A stretch of DNA of 9,498 bases from an uncultured Lachnobacterium sp. (GCA_900549895.1 URQG01000057.1:1-9498), one strand, 5' to 3'; counted from the first letter of the stretch, positions 1 through 7,372 are shown. Notes: generated from the sequence alone by a model not told the origin. A program made the numbers and translations.

Positions 1-2
1 AT

Positions 3-752
3 CCGACGGTTGCAGTCATCACAAGGATCGGTTACGATCATATGGCAATTCTCGGGAACACGTTGACGGAGATCGCATCGGAAAAAGCAGGCATCTTAAA
101 AGAAAATGTACCGGCCATCTTTGCACCGCAGGATGATGAGGCACTTGCGGTACTGCAGCAGCATCTGGGAACGCTTGTGGGTGAGCCGGATATGCAGCAG
201 GTGGCAGCGATGCGGCCGGGACTTACCGGAGCCTATCAGTTGGAAAACGGCGCGGCAGCGATGCTTGCGGCAAGAAGCTTCTTTGCACAGACCAAAACGG
301 ATCCTGCCAAAGCAGAGGCTGCGATCGAAAACGGAATCCATACGGCAGTATGGAAGGGACGCATGGAACTGTTGAGCAAAGATCCTTTTTTGATGGTGGA
401 CGGTGCGCACAACAGTAACGGAATCCATGCTCTGGCAGAGAGCTTAAGACAGCTTTATCCAAATGAAAAGTTTCATTTTGTGATGGGCGTGATGGCAGAT
501 AAGGATTATGAGAAGATGATCGAGGAACTGCTTCCTCTCGCCATCGATTTTGTGACGGTAACGCCGGAGAGCAGCCGCGCGCTGCAGGCGGAAAGTCTGG
601 CAGAGGATATAAGAAATCACGGGGTTCCGGCGAGAAGTATCGAGCGGGTTGCGGACGTGCTTACGCTTCCGAAGGAGGGCGAGAAGACGATCGCACTCGG
701 GTCGTTATATTTCATTGGAGAGCTGGAAGCAATCGATTACCATGAAATTTGA
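3..752 (+). CDS. folC: Folylpolyglutamate synthase / dihydrofolate synthase, C-terminal part (5' end outside window)
   Basis: This is an ATP-dependent Mur-ligase-family enzyme of the cytosol. It adds glutamate to reduced folates and, in many bacteria, also to dihydropteroate. The reading frame is open from the first complete codon at base 3, so the ATG at 42 is internal and the true start lies to the left. About 249 residues are visible; the family usually has about 430. The visible part opens with VITRIGYDHMAILGNTL followed by EIASEKAGILK, the conserved stretch of the Mur-ligase central domain. Later come WKGRMEL and VDGAHN (about bases 349-411), the start of the C-terminal glutamate-ligase domain. 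The protein ends with the typical IALGSLYFIGE signature. The residue after DGAHN is Ser where Pro is common, which is unremarkable. No terminator follows it, and the next gene starts 39 bases downstream in the same direction, so read-through into the LRR gene is likely. Confidence 0.95.
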   Translation, partial: PTVAVITRIGYDHMAILGNTLTEIASEKAGILKENVPAIFAPQDDEALAVLQQHLGTLVGEPDMQQVAAMRPGLTGAYQLENGAAAMLAARSFFAQTKTDPAKAEAAIENGIHTAVWKGRMELLSKDPFLMVDGAHNSNGIHALAESLRQLYPNEKFHFVMGVMADKDYEKMIEELLPLAIDFVTVTPESSRALQAESLAEDIRNHGVPARSIERVADVLTLPKEGEKTIALGSLYFIGELEAIDYHEI

Positions 753-791
753 CCTTATAAAATATGAAGAGGAAAGCAAGATAGAATACAG

Positions 792-1682
792 ATGTCCTAT
801 TTATATGAACATAAAAAAGACCGTAAAGGTCAGGAATACATAGAAATCACCGGGTACGAAGGTACGATACGCCACTTATCCGTCCCGGCAATCATAGAAG
901 ATCTTCCGGTGCGAAGCATCGGAAAAAGCGCTTTTTCGGGGAGGGAGGACCTCTTCAGTGTGGAACTTCCTGCAACGATCGATACGCTTGGTCGTTATGC
1001 GTTCTATAACTGCAAGAATCTGCGCAGTATAAGCCTGCATGATGGCGTGGAGGACTATTATGACGGTGTGATCAAGCAGTGTCAGAGTCTGTCCGAGATC
1101 ACACTGCATCAGGAGCGTGACAGTTTCTCGGTTATGAAGGAACTGCTTGCGGACAATGACCGCCAACTTACTTTTACAGTAGAACCGATCGGGCTGCGGC
1201 TGACATTCCCGGCATATGTGTATGATTTTGTGGAGGACGTGGAGGCGCGCGTGCTGCATCATAAGATAGAGGGCAGTGGCTATCCGTATCGTGAGTGTGT
1301 CACGCGAAAAGGCGTGGATCTGCTTGCGTATGACAAGCTTTTTTCGCATGTGATCAGCGATGATTACGAGGCTGCGATCGTGGTGGCGCTCAACCGGCTT
1401 CGTTATCCAATCGAGCTGGAAGATGCCGCGAAGGAACAGTATGCGCAGTATCTGGAGCAGAATGCACGCGTTGTACTGCTGAAATTGATTGAGCAGGAGT
1501 GCGACGAAGAAATTCGTTATCTGTGCGAGGAGTGTCTGATCACGAAGGATGCGTTAGAGGACGGTCTGTATGAAGCGGCGGACAAGAAATTAAGTGCGAT
1601 TACGGCGATACTGATGGAGTATCAGAGGCAGCATTTTGCGGCACATCAGCAGGCCGTGAAGATGACGCTTGATGACTGGTAG
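792..1682 (+). CDS. BspA-like leucine-rich-repeat (LRR_5) protein with helical C-terminal tail
   Basis: The protein has 296 residues and a specific function is not known. Residues 16-60 (YIEITGYEGT, then VPAIIEDLPVRSIGKSAFSG) and 61-105 (LGRYAFYNCKNLRSISL) form two to three BspA/TpLRR-type repeats with the usual IG..AF..C..L spacing. Residues about 110-175 look mixed, and about 176-285 are strongly helical. The end, around KDALEDGLYEAADKKLSAITAILMEYQ, resembles the helix pairs of ankyrin-like repeats, but this is a weak resemblance. There is no signal peptide, membrane segment or sorting motif, so it is probably cytosolic, unlike surface BspA proteins. The ATG at 792 is chosen because a stop lies in frame at 765 and no other start codon follows it. 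Its Shine-Dalgarno is poor: GAGGA at 769-773 is about 18 bases away. The end overlaps the next gene by 11 bases, which suggests translational coupling to the VWA protein and a shared role, perhaps as a protein-binding adaptor (inference). Confidence 0.85.
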   Translation: MSYLYEHKKDRKGQEYIEITGYEGTIRHLSVPAIIEDLPVRSIGKSAFSGREDLFSVELPATIDTLGRYAFYNCKNLRSISLHDGVEDYYDGVIKQCQSLSEITLHQERDSFSVMKELLADNDRQLTFTVEPIGLRLTFPAYVYDFVEDVEARVLHHKIEGSGYPYRECVTRKGVDLLAYDKLFSHVISDDYEAAIVVALNRLRYPIELEDAAKEQYAQYLEQNARVVLLKLIEQECDEEIRYLCEECLITKDALEDGLYEAADKKLSAITAILMEYQRQHFAAHQQAVKMTLDDW

Positions 1683-3108
1683 ATCATTGAAAGAATATGC
1701 GGAAACGATGAAGACAAGAATTGAGTTAGAAACAACAGGAAATAAAATATTGAACAGCGTTCGAACCGAGTTATATCTGTCAATGCGCTTTATGGGGCCG
1801 GCTTTGGGTTCGCTTGGATTTAGGATGGATCTTTCAACGCGTACCGTCGGTACGGATGCGGCATTTATCCGGTTCAACCCGACCTATCTGTTGCATACTT
1901 ACATTGAGCGACCGGAACGGTTGAACCGTGCGTACATGCATATGCTGATGCATTGTCTGTTCCGGCATATGTTCTCCGCGAAGGAGCATGAGGACAGCGA
2001 ACTGTGGGATCTGTGCTGTGATATCGCGGTGGAGTCGGTTGTGGATTCGATGGAGTATCCGAGCATTCTGCGTGTGACATCGGATTTTCGGCAGCAGTGG
2101 TACGAGAAGCTGACGGCGGAACTGAAGGTGCTGACGGCGGAGAAGCTGTACCACTATTTCATATTAAGAAAACGCGATCCGTATCTGGAAGAATCACTCC
2201 GGCAGGAATTTGCAATGTGTGATCACAGTTTTTGGGAGCGGATGCAGCCACCGGAGGATGAGGATGACAAGAACCCGAAGACTCCGATGGAGAACGAGAG
2301 CAACGAGTCGGACAGCGAGCAGCAACCGGCCGGTGAGAAGCAGCAGGATACCACGCCGATGGGATCGATGGATCCGAAGGAAGAGGAGTGGAAGGAGAAC
2401 GCGAAGCGCATCGAAAGCGATATGGAGACCTATGCCAAGGATGCGGCGGAAGATGCCGGAAAGCTGGCATGGATGCTACAGATGCAGAACAGGGAGCGCA
2501 AAAGTTACAAGGAATATCTCAAGAAGTTTGCGGTCGTGCGCGAGGAAGTTTCGGTGGATATGGATTCATTCGATTACGGATTCTATATGTACGGACTACA
2601 GATGTATGGAAATATGCCGCTCATTGAGGAGAACGAGTACCGCGAGGCGAAGAAGGTTGAGGAATTGGTGATCGCGATCGATACATCCGCATCGTGCAAG
2701 GACAAGCTTGTGCAGCAGTTTATCAATGAGACAGGGGCAATATTAAAGCAACAGGAATCTTTTTTCCACAAGGTCAATATTCGTATTATCGAATGTGATA
2801 ATCAGATTCAGCGCGATGTGTGTATTACGAATCTGGATGAGATGAATGCCTATGCAGACGGTTTTCATGTGGAGGGCGGATACGGAACAGATTTTCGTCC
2901 GGTCTTTGATTATGTGGAAACGCTGCGGAAGCGTGGCGGGTTAAAGCAGCTTAAAGGACTGATGTATTTTACGGACGGTTTCGGTGAGTATCCCAAGAAG
3001 CCGACGGACTATGAGACGGTATTCGTCTTCTACGGAGACGAGGAGCGGGAGGAACGCAAGGTACCGGACTGGGCGGTGAAGCTGTATCTCGAAGCGACTC
3101 CGACATGA
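1672..3108 (+). CDS. DUF2201-type protein: degenerate zincin-like N-terminal domain plus VWA domain
   Basis: The protein has 478 residues from ATG 1672. Three parts are visible. Residues 20-185 match the putative metallopeptidase domain found at the front of DUF2201 proteins, but the zinc motif reads H90-MLM-H94-CLFR-H99. The spacing HxxxHxxxxH is kept and the catalytic Glu of HExxH is Met. It is followed by W112-DLCCD117, like the usual downstream Asp motif. Residues 192-242 are a charged, low-complexity linker rich in D, E, N, Q and P. Residues 331-475 are a VWA domain with a complete MIDAS: DTSAS (D337, S339, S341), T406 in GGYGTDF and D435 in YFTDG. VWA proteins of this type work with MoxR-like AAA+ ATPases, and one follows. 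Protease activity is doubtful; metal-dependent protein binding is likely (inference). The start is uncertain: TTG at 1669 and ATG at 1708 are also in frame, and none has a strong ribosome site. Confidence 0.88.
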   Translation: MTGRSLKEYAETMKTRIELETTGNKILNSVRTELYLSMRFMGPALGSLGFRMDLSTRTVGTDAAFIRFNPTYLLHTYIERPERLNRAYMHMLMHCLFRHMFSAKEHEDSELWDLCCDIAVESVVDSMEYPSILRVTSDFRQQWYEKLTAELKVLTAEKLYHYFILRKRDPYLEESLRQEFAMCDHSFWERMQPPEDEDDKNPKTPMENESNESDSEQQPAGEKQQDTTPMGSMDPKEEEWKENAKRIESDMETYAKDAAEDAGKLAWMLQMQNRERKSYKEYLKKFAVVREEVSVDMDSFDYGFYMYGLQMYGNMPLIEENEYREAKKVEELVIAIDTSASCKDKLVQQFINETGAILKQQESFFHKVNIRIIECDNQIQRDVCITNLDEMNAYADGFHVEGGYGTDFRPVFDYVETLRKRGGLKQLKGLMYFTDGFGEYPKKPTDYETVFVFYGDEEREERKVPDWAVKLYLEATPT

Positions 3109-3160
3109 AAAATCAGCAGGTGTAACAAGAGGAACAACCAAAAACATAACGGAAAAAACA

Positions 3161-3187
3161 GTGTCTTACGATATACAGGTAAGACGC
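3161..3187. other. Intercistronic hairpin between VWA and AAA+ genes
   Basis: GTGTCTTAC (3161-3169) pairs with GTAAGACGC (3179-3187). This gives a 9-base-pair stem with one G-U pair around a 9-base loop. On the + strand no T-run follows, so it is not a classical terminator for the upstream genes. Read on the - strand the stem is followed, after three bases, by six T residues, but no - strand gene reads into it. It may separate, protect or process the mRNA between the VWA and ATPase cistrons (inference). It ends 27 bases before the ATPase start codon. Confidence 0.5.
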
Positions 3188-3201
3188 AGGTAACATAGAA
3201 T

Positions 3202-3207
3202 AAGGAG
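3202..3207 (+). promoter_or_regulatory. Ribosome binding site of the AAA+ ATPase gene
   Basis: AAGGAG lies 7 bases before the ATG at 3215. It is the strongest such site in the LRR-VWA-ATPase cluster; the LRR and VWA genes have poor sites. This suggests independent and higher translation of the ATPase, as would suit an oligomeric AAA+ ring (inference). Confidence 0.8.
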
Positions 3208-3214
3208 TACAACA

Positions 3215-4732
3215 ATGAACATCAAACAGGCAAAACAGGAGATCGTGAACACCGTTCATGCCTATCTGGCAAAGGACGATGCGGGGGAATATGTGATTCC
3301 GGTTGAGAGACAGAGACCGCTTTTATTAATCGGACCGCCGGGAATCGGAAAGACGGCAATCATGGAGCAGGCGGCGCGTGAGTGTGGTATCAATCTCGTG
3401 TCTTACACGATCACACATCACACAAGACAGAGTGCGATCGGTCTGCCTTTTATTTCGAATAAGAAGTATGGGGATGAGGAAGTCTCGGTAACGGAATATA
3501 CGATGAGCGAGATCATCGCGTCCATCTATGACAGGATCGAGGAGAGCGGTATCAAGGAAGGAATCCTGTTTCTCGATGAGATCAACTGCGTGTCGGAGAC
3601 ACTTGCCCCGACCATGTTACAGTTCCTTCAATATAAAACATTCGGAAATCACCGTGTGCCGGATGGCTTTATCATTGTGACAGCTGGCAATCCGCCGGAA
3701 TACAATAAGTCGGTGCGTGATTTTGATATCGTAACGTATGACCGTGTGAAGCGTATTTACATCGAGGAAGATTTCGCGGCATGGAAAGAGTATGCATATC
3801 ATGCGCAGATCCATGGTGCCATCCTTGCATATCTTGAGATCAAGAAAAAGAATTTCTACTCGATCGTATCGGATGTGGACGGCAAGCGTTTCGTGACGGC
3901 ACGAGGCTGGGAGGATCTGTCGGTTGTTATGAAGGTATACGAGCAGCAGGGATTGCCGATCAATTATGATTTTGTTGTGCAGTATCTGCAGGATCCCGAG
4001 ATTGCGCGTGACTTTGCGGTCTACTATGAACTGTACCAAAAGTATAATCAGATTTATCGCATCCCGGAGCTTCTTGAGGGAGAGTTCCCGGAGGATGTTC
4101 TTGCAATCCAGAATGCGCCGTTTGACGAGAAATTGAGCCTGATCGGACTGCTTCTTGATGCTTTAAGCCAGGAGTTTGTTACTTATGCAAGATGGGAAAA
4201 TGTGCAAAAAGAATTTCTTGCGCAGCTTGGTTATCTGCGTATTGACTTAAAGGAAGGCAAAGGCAGTGCCAAAGAATTGCTGGAGCGCCAGAGTGAGTCG
4301 CACGAGACAATGACTGCACACAGGAAGAAAGCCAACCTCTTATCACGCGAGGAACTCCGTACCGCACATGACCTGCAAAAAGCGTTTGATGCCTGCGTCC
4401 GTCTTGTGACAGAGGCGGGAAGCGGAGATGCACGTTCGGATTTCGGATTGGTAAAACAGTATTTTGATGAGCAGGAGAATTTACGACAGACACAGATCGC
4501 GGATACCGGAAGACATCTGTCGAACGCGTTTGATTTCTTAAGCCGCGTATTTGGCGAGGGACAGGAACTTGTCATTTTCTTATCGGAATTGTCCGCAGGC
4601 TATTATAGCTTAAAGTTTGTCAGCGAGTGCGGTAACGAGGATTATTATAAGTACAACCGCCTGCTTTTGCTTAAGGATCGCGGGGAAGAACTCACACAGG
4701 AAGTCATGCAGATTCTTGCGTTGGATGATTGA
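3215..4732 (+). CDS. MoxR-like AAA+ ATPase
   Basis: The protein has 505 residues. Residues 30-240 form an AAA+ core: Walker A GPPGIGKT (40-47), Walker B ILFLDE (D121, E122), sensor 1 Asn159 in TAGNPPE, a likely arginine finger at R177 in YDRVKR, and a sensor 2-like R230 in VTARGWEDLS. All the catalytic residues expected of an active ATPase are present. Residues 250-505 are mainly helical and match no family I can name; the length is greater than the usual 300-350 of a minimal MoxR protein. MoxR ATPases are chaperone-like ring machines that act with VWA partners on metal-cofactor insertion, membrane complexes or stress functions. The DUF2201/VWA gene just upstream is the obvious partner. There is no membrane segment, so it is cytosolic. 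It is separated from the VWA gene by 106 bases with a hairpin. A specific substrate cannot be read from the window. Confidence 0.92.
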   Translation: MNIKQAKQEIVNTVHAYLAKDDAGEYVIPVERQRPLLLIGPPGIGKTAIMEQAARECGINLVSYTITHHTRQSAIGLPFISNKKYGDEEVSVTEYTMSEIIASIYDRIEESGIKEGILFLDEINCVSETLAPTMLQFLQYKTFGNHRVPDGFIIVTAGNPPEYNKSVRDFDIVTYDRVKRIYIEEDFAAWKEYAYHAQIHGAILAYLEIKKKNFYSIVSDVDGKRFVTARGWEDLSVVMKVYEQQGLPINYDFVVQYLQDPEIARDFAVYYELYQKYNQIYRIPELLEGEFPEDVLAIQNAPFDEKLSLIGLLLDALSQEFVTYARWENVQKEFLAQLGYLRIDLKEGKGSAKELLERQSESHETMTAHRKKANLLSREELRTAHDLQKAFDACVRLVTEAGSGDARSDFGLVKQYFDEQENLRQTQIADTGRHLSNAFDFLSRVFGEGQELVIFLSELSAGYYSLKFVSECGNEDYYKYNRLLLLKDRGEELTQEVMQILALDD

Positions 4733-4745
4733 AATAAGGTATAAT
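4716..4745 (+). promoter_or_regulatory. Possible sigma-A promoter of the YhgE/Pip module
   Basis: A perfect -10 box TATAAT sits at 4740-4745, just after the ATPase stop codon. TTGCGT at 4716-4721 could serve as a poor -35 box with an 18-base spacer. The ATG of the first YhgE/Pip gene lies 40 bases past the box, which would leave a leader of about 34 bases. The weak -35 keeps confidence moderate, and read-through from the ATPase gene is also possible because no terminator lies between. Confidence 0.45.
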
Positions 4746-4772
4746 GAGCGTAAGCACTGTTGGGGGATAATT

Positions 4773-4778
4773 AGGGAG
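4773..4778 (+). promoter_or_regulatory. Ribosome binding site deciding the first YhgE/Pip start
   Basis: AGGGAG lies 7 bases before ATG 4786 and only 4 bases before the in-frame GTG at 4783. The spacing favours the ATG, giving a 709-residue product that begins MKNIRRIF. Confidence 0.75.
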
Positions 4779-4785
4779 AATAGTG

Positions 4786-6915
4786 ATGAAAAACATACGA
4801 CGAATCTTTGCTGCGGACCTGCGAGGTCTGCTCCATAACTTTTTTGCGCTGGTGATCGCCGTGGGCTTATGTCTTCTGCCGGCGTTCTACGCATGGTTTA
4901 ATATCTATGCGAACTGGGATCCGTACGCTAGTACCGGCAATATTCGTATTGCGGTCAGCAATCTGGATGAGGGATGCATGGATCTGGATGGCAATCCGGC
5001 GAATATGGGAGCAGAGATCGTCGAACAACTCAAACAAAAAGACAATATCGGCTGGGTGTTTACCGATTCAAAGAAGAATGCCGTGGACCGCGTGAAGTCG
5101 GGAGACTGTTACGCGGCAGTCGTGATCGGCTCCGATTTCTCTTATAGCATGTATCATGCTTTGGCTGATAATATTGAAAATCCCAAGATTACCTATTATG
5201 AAAATGAAAAGAAGAATGCCGTAGCGACAAAGATTACGGATACGGCAGTATCCACGTTGCAGTCAACGATCAATCAGTCATTTGTCAAGGTTGTGACAGA
5301 AAAGATATTTACGGAAACGAACAGCCTGCAGGGAGAACTGAGTAAAGAAGATGCTGTGGATGTTTTTGTAGAGAAGCTGACAGCCGTACAGGGATATCTG
5401 AACGATTATGATAAAATGATCACATCTTTTATGAAAGGAAATGATCTGCTTACGGAGGCGGCCGGTGAGACGAATGAGAATCTTGCCGCAAGTCAGGATA
5501 TGATCGCATCCGGAAAGGAGAGCATGGAAGACGGTAAGGCAAGTCTTGCGACAACAGAGACTTCGTTTGCAACATTCTCGCAAAAAGTGGAATTGACGAT
5601 TGGAGAGATCAAGAAATCGATTGATTCTATTTCCTCCGATATCACAGAAGCAAAGCTGGATGATCAGATTGATACCTTGACGAAAGATGTGCAGACAATT
5701 CAAAAAGATGCAACGGATCTGTCGGGAAAGCTTGCCAATCTGGAGAATTATCTGAAGAAGGTGCAGGGAAACACAAATGCTTTAAGTAACACGATCACAA
5801 CGGTGCAGAAGATTCAGGCGCTTGCAGATACGGTCGCGCAGTCCGGAAATGTGGAACAGGATGCCTCGGATACAAAGCAGGCAATCGATTCCATGCAGCA
5901 GACGCTGGAAAATTATTCGACAACGATCGGTAATATCAGTTCCATGTTTACCAGTCAGATTACGCCACAGGTTGAAGAATTGCTTACGAATATGGAATCG
6001 GTGCTCGATTCTACGGAGAAGATTCTTGATAATTTGAGTGGTACACTCGATGGAATGAAGGATATTTTTGATGGTGTGGACACAACGCTTGGGACGGTAA
6101 ATAGCAGTCTGACACAGCTTCAGGGTGTTTTGCAGAAGGCAAATGATAAGATTTCAAATGTGTTGGAACAGATCAAGTCCGCTTCAAACAGCGAACAGCT
6201 TGATATTATCATGAATCTGCTTGCGGGCAATCCGGATATGTATGCAGATTTCTTTTCACAACCGGTTAAGGTCGAGGAACATTATGTCTATGAAATCGCA
6301 AATTACGGTTCCGGGGTAGCGCCTTTTTACACCGTGCTGGCAATATGGGTCGGAATGACGATCCTTGTTTCGATCTTAAAGGTTCATGTGGATAAAAATG
6401 ATTTCGCGCATGTCAGGCCGCACGAGTATTATTTCGGAAGATATCTTTTGTTCCTGCTTTTATCGGAACTTCAGGCGATGATCATTGTGATCGGAGATCT
6501 GTATATATTTGGAGTGCAGTGTAAGTATCCGGCAGCTATGTTTCTGGTGGCAGCAGTGACAAGTCTTACGTTCTCGCTTCTGATCTATTCCCTCACAATC
6601 TCATTTGGGGATATCGGTAAGGCAGTGGCGGTCGTCGTTATGGTCATTCAGATTGCGGGATCCGGCGGAACATATCCGATTGAGGCTTTGCCGTCGTTTT
6701 TTAGGGCGGTCTATATTTTCTTCCCGTTTCCGTATGCAATCAATGCGATGCGTGAATGTATCGGAGGAATGTATCACCAGGATTTGGTGATCGATCTGCT
6801 CAAGCTGCTGATCTTCTGTGCGGCATCACTGATCATCGGACTTTGGATCCGCATTCCGTTTATGGGATTAAATCACTTTATTGAGAAGCGTATGGAAGAC
6901 ACGAGGATGATGTAA
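4786..6915 (+). CDS. YhgE/Pip family membrane protein (EsaA/YueB-like), first copy
   Basis: The protein has 709 residues. A membrane segment at about 18-38 is followed by the family signature FYAWFNIYANWDPY and then by a conserved outer domain to about residue 175, including the motifs NIGWVF, YYENEKKNAVATKIT. Residues 180-475 are a long, polar, helical, probably coiled-coil stretch rich in S, T, Q, D and no Pro-rich breaks. The C-terminal third (about 508-692) is an ABC-2-like membrane domain with about five segments, starting YGSGVAPFYTVLAIWVG and carrying AGSGGTYPIEALP and MRECIGGMY. The family includes Lactococcus Pip (phage infection protein), Bacillus YhgE and YueB, the phage SPP1 receptor, and EsaA of type VII secretion. 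Those roles are known for relatives only; no WXG100 or EssC-type gene is visible here, so involvement in secretion is unproven. It is the first gene of a tight set with the 2-TM protein and the second copy. Confidence 0.92.
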   Translation: MKNIRRIFAADLRGLLHNFFALVIAVGLCLLPAFYAWFNIYANWDPYASTGNIRIAVSNLDEGCMDLDGNPANMGAEIVEQLKQKDNIGWVFTDSKKNAVDRVKSGDCYAAVVIGSDFSYSMYHALADNIENPKITYYENEKKNAVATKITDTAVSTLQSTINQSFVKVVTEKIFTETNSLQGELSKEDAVDVFVEKLTAVQGYLNDYDKMITSFMKGNDLLTEAAGETNENLAASQDMIASGKESMEDGKASLATTETSFATFSQKVELTIGEIKKSIDSISSDITEAKLDDQIDTLTKDVQTIQKDATDLSGKLANLENYLKKVQGNTNALSNTITTVQKIQALADTVAQSGNVEQDASDTKQAIDSMQQTLENYSTTIGNISSMFTSQITPQVEELLTNMESVLDSTEKILDNLSGTLDGMKDIFDGVDTTLGTVNSSLTQLQGVLQKANDKISNVLEQIKSASNSEQLDIIMNLLAGNPDMYADFFSQPVKVEEHYVYEIANYGSGVAPFYTVLAIWVGMTILVSILKVHVDKNDFAHVRPHEYYFGRYLLFLLLSELQAMIIVIGDLYIFGVQCKYPAAMFLVAAVTSLTFSLLIYSLTISFGDIGKAVAVVVMVIQIAGSGGTYPIEALPSFFRAVYIFFPFPYAINAMRECIGGMYHQDLVIDLLKLLIFCAASLIIGLWIRIPFMGLNHFIEKRMEDTRMM

Positions 6916-6916
6916 T

Positions 6917-7372
6917 ATGGAAACAGAAAAGGAAAAATTGGAGAAGATGGAAAACCTCTATCATATGGTTGTCCGTTTTCAGCAAAAGAATCACGAAAAA
7001 AATCAGAAGCGCATCAGGATCGGTCTAAGGTGTATTTATATTATTCCGGCAGTATTCTTATTTCTGTTATTTGTGACGGATAGCTCAAAGATTATTTTTC
7101 TTGTGCTTTGGATCGTAAGCCTTTTTGCACTGGCAATCTATCTGATTACAGTAGAATATATGGACTACAATCTGCAGAAGCAGATGAATAAATTAGAGGG
7201 CAGAAAGAATGCTCCGGTTGGCAGCCTGATCGATATGGATCGATTTAACGAATCGGTTGACCGGTTTGAGGAAAAAGTCGACAAGCTTGAATCGACAGTG
7301 GACAAGGTGACAAATTCCGCCAGGGAATTGTTGCACCCGGAAGGAGGAAAAACGGATGATCACAATATTTAG
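6917..7372 (+). CDS. Small protein with two membrane segments and a C-terminal coiled coil
   Basis: The protein has 151 residues and matches no family I recognise. Residues 1-35 are highly charged (lysine and glutamate rich). Two membrane segments follow, about 36-54 (IYIIPAVFLFLLFV) and 58-79 (IIFLVLWIVSLFALAIYLI), joined by a very short loop with a Asp-Ser-Ser turn, so both ends should lie on the same side, probably the cytosol. Residues about 107-138 (RFNESVDRFEEKVDKLESTV and onward) show heptad spacing of hydrophobic residues, a likely coiled coil. The ATG is 1 base after the stop of the first YhgE/Pip gene, with GAGG at 6903-6906 as ribosome site. Its last 17 bases overlap the second YhgE/Pip gene, whose ribosome site is inside it. 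Placement between two paralogues suggests an accessory or assembly subunit of the complex they form (inference). Confidence 0.8.
   Translation: METEKEKLEKMENLYHMVVRFQQKNHEKNQKRIRIGLRCIYIIPAVFLFLLFVTDSSKIIFLVLWIVSLFALAIYLITVEYMDYNLQKQMNKLEGRKNAPVGSLIDMDRFNESVDRFEEKVDKLESTVDKVTNSARELLHPEGGKTDDHNI
7341..7347 (+). promoter_or_regulatory. Strong ribosome binding site inside the 2-TM gene
   Basis: AAGGAGG lies 8 bases before the ATG at 7356 and within the coding sequence for the tail of the 2-TM protein (residues EGG). It fixes the start of the second YhgE/Pip gene and shows that the overlap of 17 bases is a real coupling rather than a mis-called start. Confidence 0.85.

Noticed and set aside
42..752. 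folC starting at ATG 42
   Set aside because: The frame is open upstream to the window edge, and the residues before it (VITRIGYDH) belong to the conserved family core, so the ATG is internal.
876..1349. Open frame of 157 codons on the - strand
   Set aside because: It lies wholly opposite the LRR gene, has a Cys/His/Ile-rich composition typical of antisense frames, and no ribosome site or family signature.
2210..2671. Open frame of 153 codons on the + strand, arginine-rich
   Set aside because: It is an out-of-frame reading of the VWA gene; the high Arg and Trp content comes from frame-shifted purine-rich codons.
3161..3187. Rho-independent terminator after the VWA gene
   Set aside because: There is no T-run after the stem on the + strand; the T-run appears only on the - strand, where no gene leads into it.
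4912..4927. 16-base exact repeat with 7482-7497 as a recombination or mobile-element repeat
   Set aside because: It is the shared codons for NWDPY in two paralogous genes; protein similarity on both sides explains it.
5278..5703. Open frame of 141 codons on the - strand
   Set aside because: It lies opposite the first YhgE/Pip gene with no recognisable motif; a shadow frame.
7229..7244. ATCGAT repeated around ATGG as an operator-like palindrome
   Set aside because: It lies inside the 2-TM coding sequence and is explained by the codons for LIDMDRF; a chance pattern.
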